A stretch of 64,000 nt of DNA, taken from assembly GCA_037043455.1 (NCBI GenBank), contig JAWPHD010001127.1, forward strand, positions 186,001-250,000. The letters run 5' to 3'. Both the position numbers and the translations under genes were made by a program. Positions 21,223 through 32,640 of this stretch are shown piece by piece (the first letter of the stretch is position 1; each line of letters opens with the position of its first letter). Under the pieces are notes generated by a model, which saw nothing but the letters and a program-made list of their open reading frames with translations, had not been told where the DNA came from and made no database searches. Origin of the DNA: Cyrtodaria siliqua (lineage: Eukaryota > Mollusca > Bivalvia > Adapedonta > Hiatellidae).

Positions 21223-21785
21223 GGCATCCGTGGCCGAGTGGTTAGAGTCTCCGACTTGAAATCATTTACCCCTCACAACCGTGAATATAATACGAATTGC
21301 AATACTTGAGAAATGCTTTATTGCCGAATGTCCCGTTAAACTATTTTTTTTTTTGCATTGCCCATTGCATAGCATGTTTACAATGTCACTGTGTTTTGTA
21401 GCTTTGATAAAACAATTAAAGAAACTATTCTGCCAAATAAAGGCAAAACTGTACTACAAAAACGTTTATCGAAACTCAATCTTGGTGTTCAGGTCATATA
21501 ATAATGTATTTGGGCCGATTAACATGATTTTGAATATGCGTAACATGAATTATGAGTTGTACCTCACCGCTGTAGGTTCGATCCCTCAGGGGCCTAGGAA
21601 TCTTTATGTGAGGAAGCTATCCAGCTGGCTTGCGGAACGTCAGTGATTCTACCCAGGTGCCTGCCCTTGCATGAAAATTGCCCAGCTGGGCACCTGGGGT
21701 CTTCCTCCACCAGTGGAAGCTGGAAAGTCGTCATATGACCCTAGCTGTTGGTGTGACTATAAAATCCAATTCAATTCAATTCCTA
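21223..21785 (+). mobile_element. SINE-B with tRNA-Ser-like head, split by an insertion
   Basis: The head GCATCCGTGGCCGAGTGGTT (A box) at 21224 continues to GACTTGAAATC, breaks off at about 21280, and resumes at about 21560 with GGTTCGATCCC (B box) and the SINE-B body (GGAATCTTTATGTGAGGAAG) to a TCCAATTCAATTCAATTCC tail. Between the halves lie about 280 bp resembling 20010-20240, with CCTCAC present at both junctions, suggesting a later insertion with a short target duplication. Confidence 0.8.
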
Positions 21786-22409
21786 CGTGAACCAATGAAG
21801 ATGCCAACATATCACGTGGCATCTTAACTTTTCATTTAAATTCTGTGATTTTGATGAGAATACATTCGAGATTCATAAAGAATAGCAAAATGGGATTATA
21901 CCAATTTATTTTATTTTCAGAAGACGAAACTGTATAAAAAAATATTTATTTAAGTTAAAAATATCATCATTTTTGGCTTTTCCCTTAAAAACCAAGCAAT
22001 TTGCAAAGTGAAACTTCTCTTCAAGCTCCTTTTTTGCTTAAAACATTAAAGTAAAGAAAACACCATTATTAAAAAGAGAAGTAAATTTGTGACGGGTTTT
22101 GACATAAATGAAACATATACCCATAAAACTCTTTATGATATGTGTATTTAAAGTTGGGGGCAATATTTTGTGAAATTTGTTTACATTTTGTCAAAGGAAA
22201 TTTAGATACAATTCACAGTTTCATATCCATCTGTTATTAGGTCTGTGTTCCTAACAGGAGCATTCTCTGGCAGACTGCTAGTATAGGTCATTATTTTTAC
22301 AGAAATGTCTTTCACAAAATCGATGGAATGCTTTTATTACACCGGTGGATTTTAGGTGATGAAAATTAATGCACTTTTACAATTTACGTCCCGTTAACGC
22401 AACAATATT

Positions 22410-24705
22410 AGGTTATATGGTGGCAGCAACTCCAGCGGGAGATTAGGAAAAAATAAGTTTCCCATCAGACATGCCTCAACCAGGGCGTGAACCCACATGG
22501 ACCAGAGGTATGTCAGCTCTAGAGGGAATTAGGTAAGAGTGAATTTCCCATCAGACATTCCAGTGCCTGGGAGCGAACCCGCGTGAACCAGAGGTATGTA
22601 GCTCTAGATGGAGATTAGGTAAGAGTGATTTCCCATCAGATATTCCTGTGCCTGGGAGCGAACCCGCGTGGACCAGAGGTATGTAGCTCTAGATGGAGAT
22701 TAGTTAAGAGTGATATCCCATCAGACAGTCCTGCGCCTGGGAGCACGTGGACCAGAGGTATGTAGCTCTAGATGGAGATTAGGTAAGAGTGAAGTTTCCC
22801 ATCAGACATTCCAGCACCTGGGAGCACGTGGACCAGAGGTATGTAGCTCTAGATGGAGATTAGGTAAGAGTGAAGTTTCCCATCAGACATTCCAGCACCT
22901 GGGAGCGAACCCACGTGGACCAGAGGTATGTAGCTCTAGATGGAGATTAGGTAAGAGTGAAGTTTCCCATCAGACATTCCAGCACCTGGGAGCACGTGGA
23001 CCAGAGGTATGTAGCTCTAGATGGAGATTAGGTAAGAGTAAAGTTTCCCATCAGACAGTCCTGCGCCTAGGAGCACGTGGACCAGAGGTATGTAGCTCTA
23101 GATGGAGATTAGGTAAGAGTGAATTTCCCATCAGACATTCCAGTGCCTGGGAGCGAACCCGCGTGAACCAGAGGTATGTAGCTCTAGATGGAGATTAGGT
23201 AAGAGTGATTTCCCATCAGATATTCCTGTGCCTGGGAGCGAACCCGCGTGGACCAGAGGTATGTAGCTCTAGATGGAGATTAGTTAAGAGTGATATCCCA
23301 TCAGACAGTCCTGCGCCTGGGAGCACGTGGACCAGAGGTATGTAGCTCTAGATGGAGATTAGGTAAGAGTGAAGTTTCCCATCAGACATTCCAGCACCTG
23401 GGAGCACGTGGACCAGAGGTATGTAGCTCTAGATGGAGATTAGGTAAGAGTGAAGTTTCCCATCAGACAGTCCTGCGCCTGGGAGCGAACCCACATGGAC
23501 CACAGGTATGTAGCTCTAGATGGAGATTAGGTAAGAGTGAAGTTTCCCATCAGACATTCCAGCACCTGGGAGCACGTAGACCAGAGGTATGTAGCTCTAG
23601 ATGGAGATTAGGTAAGAGTGAAGTTTCCCATCAGACATTCCAGCACCTGGGAGCACGTGGACCAGAGGTATGTAGCTCTAGATGGAGATTAGGTAAGAGT
23701 AAAGTTTCCCATCAGACAGTCCTGCGCCTAGGAGCACGTGGACCAGAGGTATGTAGCTCTAGATGGAGATTAGGTAAGAGTGAATTTCCCATCAGACATT
23801 CCAGTGCCTGGGAGCGAACCCGCGTGAACCAGAGGTATGTAGCTCTAGATGGAGATTAGGTAAGAGTGATTTCCCATCAGATATTCCTGTGCCTGGGAGC
23901 GAACCCGCGTGGACCAGAGGTATGTAGCTCTAGATGGAGATTAGTTAAGAGTGATATCCCATCAGACAGTCCTGCGCCTGGGAGCACGTGGACCAGAGGT
24001 ATGTAGCTCTAGATGGAGATTAGGTAAGAGTGAAGTTTCCCATCAGACATTCCAGCACCTGGGAGCACGTGGACCAGAGGTATGTAGCTCTAGATGGAGA
24101 TTAGGTAAGAGTGAAGTTTCCCATCAGACAGTCCTGCGCCTGGGAGCGAACCCACATGGACCACAGGTATGTAGCTCTAGATGGAGATTAGGTAAGAGTG
24201 AAGTTTCCCATCAGACATTCCAGCACCTGGGAGCACGTAGACCAGAGGTATGTAGCTCTAGATGGAGATTAGGTAAGAGTGAAGTTTCCCATCAGACATT
24301 CCAGCACCTGGGAGCACGTGGACCGGAGGTATGTAGCTCTAGATGGAGATTAGGTAAGAGTAAAGTTTCCCATCAGACAGTCCTGCGCCTGGGAGCACGT
24401 GGACCAGAGGTATGTAGCTCTAGATGGAGATTAGGTAAGAGTAAAGTTTCCCATCTGACAGTCCTGTGCCTGGGAGCACGTGGACCAGAGGTATGTAGCT
24501 CTAGATGGAGATTAGGTAAGAGTAAAGTTTCCCATCAGACAGTCCTGTGCCTGGGAGCACGTGGACCCGAGGTATGTAGCTCTAGATGGAGATTAGGTAA
24601 GAGTAAAGTTTCCCATCAGACAGTCCTGTGCCTGGGAGCAAGTGGACCAGAGGTATGTAGCTCTAGAGCACAAAGCCTTATCCACTAAGCTACTGAGGTG
24701 GCTTT
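22410..24705 (+). repeat. 81/87-bp minisatellite array derived from a SINE, about 27 copies
   Basis: Unit contains GTAGCTCTAGATGGAGATTA, GGTAAGAGTGAAGTTTCCCA, TCAGACATTCCAGCACCTGG and GAGCACGTGGACCAGAGGTA. An optional GCGAACC-type 6-bp insertion gives 87 bp. A block of several units recurs (equivalent starts near 22710, 23290 and 23951), i.e. higher-order structure. The array's edges are single-copy SINE-D sequence: on the left TTAGGTTATATGGTGGCAGC, on the right GAGCACAAAGCCTTATCCAC followed by TAAGCTACTGAGGTGGC, which on the minus strand is a tRNA-like head. Plus-strand frames up to 245 codons arise because 81 and 87 are multiples of 3; no codon or motif evidence supports a protein. Confidence 0.9.
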
Positions 24706-24727
24706 TTTGGTGTACCCAGGGTTTTCA

Positions 24728-24872
24728 TTAAGCCTTAGCCGCCTACATATATATAATGGACTGTTCTTTCTTTGAATTAAGACCATTCCATTTATGTGAC
24801 AAAGGGGTGTTTTGGGGAAATGACTGATCAGCAGCCAGACATTGTAAATCCTGATCAGCCTGCGATACTAAC
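24728..24872 (-). mobile_element. Partial copy of the GCGGGTTAA palindromic repeat
   Basis: Contains ATATAATGGACTGTTCTTTC, TTTATGTGACAAAGGGGTGT and CTGATCAGCAGCCAGACATT, as at 60690-60785. It ends at CTGATCAGCCTGCGATACTA, without its far end. Confidence 0.75.
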
Positions 24873-25154
24873 ACTTACATTGCAAAGGTCACATGACTAT
24901 AATTTGACCTTGACTGCGACCTTGACCTTTCATACTGGAAAGGTCACATGGCTATTGCCATAAAGTGTATATTGGAACATTGTCAAGTTATAGCCATTGT
25001 TGAACTTAGAGGGCCAGGATGACCCTGGATCGCTCAACTGGTAATCATGGGCAATAAGTCTGCTGTGTCTAGGAGGGAGTATATGGATGGATATCAATCA
25101 GGCAACTTGTTTATAAGATTTTATTGATAGTAATATTCTAAACAAATTTGGTAA

Positions 25155-26330
25155 AGATCAATTAAAACAAGAGGTCTATGACCTTGAAGCTCTACTGATA
25201 GGTTTTTGATAGCTAGATCAGCATTCCTGTGAAGTTTCATGAAAATCCGTCAAGTAGTTTCAGAGGAGTAGTCATTATATAACTCTATGCAAACATAGAT
25301 GGCTGCTGGCGGCCATGTTTAACGTCAAATCAAAATAATTTTTGACAAGGATCAACATCATGTCATACTGATCATTTAAGAGAAAGTCCATAATCAATAT
25401 CACTTATAGTTTTCAAAAAGTAGTCGCTACAAACTTGTATTTTGAAAATCTATTTATAGCCATGGCAGCCATCTTGAATTTCCGGCCAACCTAAAAAAAA
25501 TCTGGGATCAATTAGTCATCAAGAGCAACATTCCTGTGAAGTTTCATAAAAATTCGTAAAGTAGTTTCAGAGCAGTAGTCACTACAAGTTTTTACTAAAT
25601 AAATCTATATAAACAAAGATGTTTAAAGTCGCATCGAAATAAATGTCGACAAGGATCAACATCATGTCATGCTGATCATTTTAGAAAACATCCCATATCA
25701 ATATCACTTACAGTTTTCAAGAAGTAGTCGCTACAAATTTATTTATTTTAAATCTATTTTTAGCCGTGGCGGCCATCTTGAATTTCCGGCCAGACTGAAA
25801 TTTTTCTAGGATCAACAAGACATCAAGAGCAACGTTCCTATGAAGTTTCATGAACATCTGTCAAGTAGTTTCAGAGGAGTAGTCACTACAAGTTTCATGA
25901 AAATCCGCTAAGTAGTTTCAGAGGAGTAGTCGCTACAAGTTTTTACTATATAACTCTATGTAAACAAAGATGGCCACTGGCAGCCATGTTTAATGTCGAA
26001 TCAAAACGATTTTTGACAATGACCAACATCATGTCATGCTGATCATTTTAGAAAAAGTCTCATATCAATATCACTTATAGTTTTCAAGAAGTAGTCGCTA
26101 CAAACTTGTATTTTAAAAATCTATTTTTAGCTTTGGCAGTCATCTTGGATTTCACATCAACTTGAATTTTTGCTAGGATCAACTAGACTTCATGGGCAAC
26201 ATTTCTGTAAAGTTTCATGAATATCCATCCAGTAGTTTCAGAGAAGTAGTCGCTACAAATAAAAGTTTACGGACAGACAGACGGACGGACAGACCTCTCT
26301 GATCTCTGATCAGTCAAGCTAAAAATGAAG
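25155..26330 (+). repeat. Cluster of four diverged tandem copies, GAAGCTCTACTGATAG family
   Basis: GTAGTTTCAGAGGAGTAGTC, TATAACTCTATGTAAACA, ATCATGTCATGCTGATCATT and TTCAAGAAGTAGTCGCTACA recur about every 330 bp. The cluster closes with GACAGACAGACGGACGGACA and GATCTCTGATCAGTCAAGCT, a tail common in marine invertebrate genomes. Confidence 0.85.
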
Positions 26331-26339
26331 TAGCTACAG

Positions 26340-26830
26340 ATTTAACAAAGGAAAATCCAATATAGCATTTTTTAATAAATCAAGGGCCATGACTCTGTCA
26401 TTACTAACAAGATCTAGCTGTTTTTCGAACTTGTCCCAGATTTCATTGATATTCAGCGATTTGCACAACTAGACATCATACTAATGCTTCCTGCCAAATT
26501 TCGTAGAAATCCAACAAGCCGTTTAGGAGGAGTAGCGTCGACAAGAAATTTAAAGTAAAAATGTCAAAGGGCCATAACTCTGTCAAAAATCAGCGAACCG
26601 GAACAAAGCACGATATGCACAACGACATCTTACCTATGCTTCCTGCCAAATTTCGTCGAAATCCAACAAGACATTATTAGTAGTAGCGCTGACAAAAAAT
26701 TTAAAGAAAAAATGTCAAAAATCAAAGGACCAGAGAAAAACGCAATATGCACAACTATAGACATCATACCAATGCTTCTTGCTAAGTTTCGTCTAATCCA
26801 ACACGGTGTTTAAAAAATATATAATAAAAA
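26340..26830 (+). repeat. Diverged repeats with CTTCCTGCCAAATTTCGT
   Basis: ATGCTTCCTGCCAAATTTCG(T) and AAATCCAACAAG recur at about 26486, 26637 and 26775. Probably the tail of an old non-LTR element; no frame is readable. Confidence 0.5.
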
Positions 26831-26902
26831 AATCAATAAAACAATTAAAACAGTTAAAAAAAAAATCAATAAAAAATAATAATAATAAAGTTAAAAAATA
26901 AA

Positions 26903-27000
26903 AGTGTCTGGTGTCAATTTCTTTTAGCTCACATGAGCACAAAGACCTGAGCACAAAGTGCTCAAGGGTGAGCTAAAAAAAAAATTGATGCCAGACACTA
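26903..27000. mobile_element. Short hairpin MITE (AGTGTCTGG ends)
   Basis: Left AGTGTCTGGTGTCAATTTCT then TTTAGCTCACATGAGCAC; right is close to its reverse complement (GTGCTCAAGGGTGAGCTAAA ... GATGCCAGACACT). The TTAGCTCAC...GTGAGCTAA motif is frequent in mollusc repeats. Confidence 0.8.
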
Positions 27001-27105
27001 GGAATGACAACAGACTAATTATTACATAACTTAGATACACTCTAGTTATCTTCATTTCAATTTTAGCATTAGCATATAGAAGAATATTTATATGTTTCAC
27101 AAACT

Positions 27106-28016
27106 ATTCATAACTTTCACATCCGGTCAACTTCCGGTAGGTCGAGATATTCAGTAGGTGAAAATAAAGGGGTTTACTCGGACTTTATCCTTAATATCTA
27201 TATGAAAAATGAAAATATTAGACCATGATTTAAAGAGGCACTACCTATATCTACGCGATTTGTAATGTAAAATATTAAATACTCAATATTACTGCATTTA
27301 TATGTATACAAAGCTATATTATGAGTATTCTAAGAAGAAACATGGTTCGTATTCCAGTTCTGTAAATTATTAATTATGATCAAAACAATATCTTGAATAA
27401 AATGCTGCCCAGCCGTTTATTCCTGCCGGAGAACTACGAGTTTTTACGATTTTCTCGAGACATGCGCAATGCGATTACAAACTATTCGGCGCAGTTCCGA
27501 TAGCAAACGAATCGATCGGAACTCTTCGCTAATCAGACGAGGTAGTTCCGATTGTAAACGAATAAGATCGGAAAATCTCCGCTATCGGCTTGTCTAAAAC
27601 AATTACGAATACAATTTCAAAAATACGATCTTTTCTATCCTGTTTTTCACCAGCAAAAAGCATATTACATTGGATGAAATTATTGCCATTTACCTTTTTC
27701 ATAGTCCTCTTTATAATTAAGTAAAGTTTATATCAATTGGTGGACAAAAAGATATAGGTAGAGCCTCTTTAAATTAAATGTATCCATATTGGTGTTTTAA
27801 AATCAGACAACACCAAAAGAAGATACATAGATGTACACAAAAAAACAAAGCTTTTTATGTAATTATCACTACCGACTAGTTTTATAAAGGGCTAAAGTCA
27901 GTTGAGCATCAACGATAAACACCGAGTTTACCCTCTACCAGAATGTGGAGGTCTTTTATTTTATTGATCACTGATTGGTCAAATTATTTTGATGATGTCA
28001 TGTGAAAGTTATGAAT
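27106..28016. mobile_element. Outer inverted-repeat element (ATTCATAACTTTCACAT ends)
   Basis: ATTCATAACTTTCACAT at 27106-27122 is mirrored at 28000-28016. Next inward, GGTTTACTCGGACTTTATCC and its counterpart GATAAACACCGAGTTTACCC are also inverted. The central part is a separate TTAA-flanked element (27230-27772). Similar sequence occurs at 53210-53600. Confidence 0.7.
27230..27772. mobile_element. TTAA-flanked MITE (AGAGGCNCTACCTATATCT ends)
   Basis: TTAA then AGAGGCACTACCTATATCT on the left; AGATATAGGTAGAGCCTCT then TTAA on the right. TTAA duplication points to piggyBac/Kolobok-type mobilisation (family knowledge). It includes ACTATTCGGCGCAGTTCCGA and GACGAGGTAGTTCCGATTGT, a diverged internal repeat. 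Confidence 0.85.
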
Positions 28017-28029
28017 ATCTGAATGTCTG

Positions 28030-28600
28030 GGAATGATAACCATCAGCCTGACAGTGGCTGGGAATTACAAGATGATGTTAATTTCGGAATATTTCGCATT
28101 CCATGCCATATTTATGCCAGACCCCAAACAATTACATGCCTGTGGGAAGATCCAGCTTTAATTTCTCTTTAATTGTCTGATAAATTGACAGATGAATGGA
28201 AACCAATTTGGCATTTTCTCAACTTATTCACCAATGAACTGTTCATTTTGGTATATTATACCTCCACTGGTTGACCAACAATATGATCTCTAAAAGGTTT
28301 ACATAGACTAACAAGCAGAGTTTAGAATTACCTCCACTGGTTGACCAACAATATGACCTCTATAAAAGGCTTATGTAGACTAACAAGAAGAGTTTAGAAT
28401 TTTATACATGAAAAGGGACAGGTTTAAATGGCGGGGGCCCTGTCACATTCAGAAATGACGGGGTTGTTGAGAATGCATTAGTGGCGGTGGTGGCGGCGGT
28501 GACTAACACAATCGCGGCTAATTAGTAATACACAGGTAATGGGATGGGTAATTGCTTTGTTTATTCGGAGGTAAGATGGCATGTTAGGTGATTAATAAAT
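28030..28600. other. Mostly unique sequence, possible regulatory DNA
   Basis: Includes a 70-bp direct duplication (28262-28402, CCTCCACTGGTTGACCAACA) and, at 28440-28600, GC-rich sequence with dense homeodomain- and forkhead-like words: GCTAATTAGTAATAC, GGTAATGGGATGGGTAATTG, CTTTGTTTA. No coding frame. Regulatory role is a guess from composition. Confidence 0.3.
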
Positions 28601-28894
28601 AAATAAATTGGAATGCAATAAATAAAATATCAAATATATTAGTACAATAAGAACTTTATTTCATTTAATAATTAACTGTATGTTAGCAATTATATTTCGA
28701 GATTAAACTAACTCGCATTCATTCACTATATGATAAAATATTGATAATTACATTAAGTAGCCAACAATTAGTGATATTACCAGTGTACTTGACATTACTC
28801 CAGTCTACCCCCACGAAGTGGCGATGCTCCCGTCGGACACCACACCAGTTAAACCTGTCCCAAGAAAAGGCCAAGGAGAGAGAAAGAGGTTTTG

Positions 28895-29965
28895 TTCATT
28901 TGTATGGTGTTTTACATCATTTTCAACACATGTAAGGTTATATATGACGGTCGTTTTTTTCTGTGGTGGGGGCAGACCACCCATTTTTTCCTGGGTAGAA
29001 CCAGTACCGTACAGTAGGACTGACTATTGAAGGGTCAACTGACTATTGCGATATAGTATTGCTATTGCAGATATTACAATTACTACTGCAATACTACTGG
29101 GCAAATTGAATTATTACAAATACCTTATGAGATAACAAAGAAGCAGATGAAAGTATATATATTTTTTTATTATCTCCAAATGAACAAAGAACTATAAAAA
29201 CACAAATAAATTATTATCCACAAAGAGGATTTTGCATTTTTTAATTTTGACAATTTCGAACGGTGTGTTCGCAGCCATATTTGTTGTTACTGTGACGTAA
29301 AGTGACTTCTAAAAGATGGGACATTAAAAATAACCTGTGATATCCAGTAAAGTAGTTGATGTCCAAAAACAAACAAAATACCCACCAAAACAAACTTTTT
29401 TAAAAAAAATATTTGTGTTAATTCAATATTCCTGCATTACAATAAATAATTTACAAGCATTAGTTGTGGATTCCTAAATCGTGCATGTTCAATAATCAAT
29501 CGTCCCGTCTTTAGTTTTACAACTTTGGAATCCTCATATATATTAAAATCAATACTACTACCCCTCTAGGTCATAAATGAATCCATGCGTGCATCTGCTT
29601 AATTTTTCGAAATGGCTATTTTCAGGACTTAGAAGACGTAAAAACACACAAATGAAGTTATTAATCAGATTATTAAATGAATTATATAATGACCATTGAA
29701 ACTATCGATAGTTCAGCATACTATTGGCGATAGTAATTGATAGTTCAAGTTGCTATCGATGCAACGCTTTTGGGACGATCACTATTGCAATACATCGATA
29801 GTTCAATGTATTGTTACACCTCTACTGTACAGGTCCTGCCATCCTTAAGAATCGACACTTCCTCACTTACAAGCTCAGCTCCCACTGGGATTCGAATCCG
29901 CAGCAGCGAGAGGGGAGGTTTACAACGCAACGTTGTTAACCCCTCGGCCACGGAGATGCTACTTA
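28895..29965 (-). mobile_element. SINE-C copy split by a ~800-bp insertion
   Basis: 28895-29022 holds the SINE tail half (GGTGTTTTACATCATTTTCA, ATTTTTTCCTGGGTAGAACC). 29823-29965 holds the head half (GAATCGACACTTCCTCACTT, CCCACTGGGATTCGAATCCG, GTTAACCCCTCGGCCACGGA: on the minus strand B box then A box). In intact copies these are continuous. The intervening 29023-29822 begins CAGTAGGACTG and ends CACCTCTACTG, with ATCGATAG(T)TCAA(T)G-type subterminal repeats typical of hAT elements; GTACAG occurs at both junctions. Confidence 0.7.
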
Positions 29966-30399
29966 GAAGAGAGATTTGGGGCTTGAAATAGGGATATTTT
30001 GTTATTGTTAAAGTATTCTCACAATGGGAAATTTGGCATACGAAGAATGCAGCTGATCGACTAACGCTTTTATGATTTGCAGGTTGTGTTGGTGGACACA
30101 TACTGGTTGACCAACCTAATGTCATTCATTTATTAAAATATTATGACCATGTGTATCATGCAAGAAATAATCAGAATCACTCCATGCAGAGAAATGTCCA
30201 GTCGTACTACATACAACTGTAATGACTGAACACTCAAAAATGTCAAAAGTGCACCTAAAGAGACCCTACAGGAGTATTAATGATCAGTTTTGTACATGTC
30301 TGCTGGCTATCTATGGGTCGGATGCAGCTTACCTCAAACGATAGCCTCCATATTCCCTTTATCTTGGACTGCATTGTAACGGTGATCTAATCCAATATT

Positions 30400-30960
30400 T
30401 ACATGTTTGCACTATGCAATAATTCACCAACTTTGGTAACATCCAAAACTTCACCAACTTGAGTACCATCCAATAATTCACCAAATTCGGTACCATTCAA
30501 TAATTCATCAACTTTGGTATCATCCAATATTTCATCAACGTTGGTACCATCCAATAATTCACCACTCTGATATCATCCTATAAGTCACAACTTTGGTATC
30601 ATCCAAAAATGACAGCACGCTCAACTATTGAAATTTTAGTCCATTTATTGGGCAACTTTTGGTATCATCCAATAATTCACCATACTTTAGTAATGATACA
30701 AACTAATTATTCACACATTTCAATCATCCAAAATTCATGTTATTTTATAACCTCCAAAATTCACTATTTTTTTTAAAAACATTTAAAATTGAAAATTGTT
30801 TGTTCATCCAAACTCCCCTATTTATTATGCACTTTTTATTTAATGGTAAATCATTCTATGTAACTTCCAATATCATATTGTACGACTATGTAAATTCCAA
30901 TATCATATTGTACGACTATGTAAATTCCAATATCATATTGTACGATATTGAACTATGCCA
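30400..30960 (+). repeat. Diverged 27-30-bp repeats and a 30-bp triplicate
   Basis: ATCCAATAATTCACCAACTT, TGGTACC-type units recur about ten times to 30760. At 30866-30955 TTCCAATATCATATTGTACG, ACTATGTAAA is repeated three times almost exactly. Confidence 0.85.
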
Positions 30961-31364
30961 CTTTTTCAGACAACCATATTGTACCATACTTTAATATTCA
31001 CTGCCACATTTACTTCACAACTGCAAATATATATAGCTATATCAACAATAATTGTCACCTCTTTCTCCAACCATTATTTTCACAATCACATTTCTTCCTC
31101 CATACACACACATAAACATCATTCTACAAGTTACAGAAACCAGCACAGAGATCAAAGTGCTGAAGGCACTGATGGGCGGTGCTTTTTGTAAGTGTTGGAA
31201 TGGATGGGAAATGGAAGTGCTGTAAATGTAACTTCAATGGTTTGTTTTTTACATTCAGTGATGTTTCAGATGATTAATATTCATTACCAATTTCATATTT
31301 AAACATATTTTAGCTAACTCATATGGCCCGAATTAGCTTCCATAGATTTTTTTCTGAGCAAGCT

Positions 31365-32239
31365 CTTCAGCAAGGCATAGTTTATTATACAGAGTGGAGT
31401 CTTGGTGTGGAGTCTTGGAGTGGAGTGGAGTGAATAATTGGAGTGACCTTGGAGTGACATTTTGGAGTGACCTTCGAGTCAGATTTGGGGTGACTATTTT
31501 GGATAATTATCAATTTAATATTTTGAATGACCCTCACAAGGTGCACAGTTCCTAACATACTCAGTACAGCTGCATTGTCCCATGAGACATGTGCTAACCT
31601 TAATGTGAGGGACAGACCATCTAAAAACAACATAAATGAACTTGGATACCCAAACATTAACCCCAGTATTGAAGCATTATGACCCTTTGGCCTGACATAA
31701 ACTAGTCCCAAGTGACCAACTAATCCTAGGTCAGAACATTGACATCCAGTGTCAGGGGTATACAGGGTTCCAATATGTCCAATATGTCGGTCATACCACA
31801 GAGACTGAAAACAAAAAGCATTAAAGTTTATGGGAACTTAGCACTCTCTCAGCCTAACTGTTCCACAAACATGGATTATTTTAGAACATGTAGTAACAGT
31901 GCCCAAGTTAAAATTAGATGTGCAGTTTTGGAATTAGTTGTTGAAATTGGGTAGCTTAATAGACACATGCATTTTAAAGAATTATTTAATAAATAAATAA
32001 GTGTATGTGCAAATGAAGTAACCCATGTAAATGTATTAGTTTCTAAAAAGTTATGTATTGTAAGAGAAATTAAGACTTCAAGTTTAGACTAAACAATTGA
32101 CTCCAAAATATTCACTCCAAATTTGACTCCTAGGTCACTCCAAAATGTGACTCCAAGGTCACTCCAATTATTCATTCCACTCCACTCCAAGACTCCACAC
32201 TAAGACTCTACTCTATATAATATACTATGCCCTTCAGCG
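31365..32239. mobile_element. TIR element of 859 bp with near-perfect 8-bp TSD
   Basis: Element 31373-32231, ends GGCATAGTTTATTATACAGA and the inverted CTATATAATATACTATGCC, extended by about 120 bp of inverted, GGAGTGACC-rich sequence on both sides. Flanks CTTCAGCA (31365-31372) and CTTCAGCG (32232-32239) match at 7 of 8 bases. The interior (31515-32095) has a minus-strand frame of 108 codons that I do not recognise. hAT-type TSD length; superfamily unproven. Confidence 0.75.
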
Positions 32240-32640
32240 AGCGCTGACTATTCTACTTTTAGTAACATTCTGTTATACACATACCGTATGCTTGTAGCAT
32301 GATTATAACTGAGTTATAACCTTTTAAACAGATGATAAAAAGTTGACTTAGTGAAATTTTGATAAAATAGGTATGTATGACCTAAATAAATAATAAATTG
32401 CCTTTATTCTGAACATTGTTTCTTATTTAGGGCATCAAATTAAAGGCATGCATGAGAGACTACTTCTTCTAGCGTAGTGTTGCATAGTGTTGTGCTGTTA
32501 GGTTTGTCACATTCCTAGAATGCCATTGAAAACCCCCATTATACCTCTGATGGTGCTTTCGCACTGCCAATAAAACCCCATTTGCTTTCATTAATATGCA
32601 TTTAATTTTAAGGGTTATGTCCCCTTTTGTGGAATTCCAT

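Noticed and set aside
22710..24688. Long plus-strand reading frames (up to 245 codons) in the 81/87-bp array
   Set aside because: The repeat length is a multiple of 3, so frames stay open by default. The array edges are SINE sequence, and units vary without codon-position bias that I can see.
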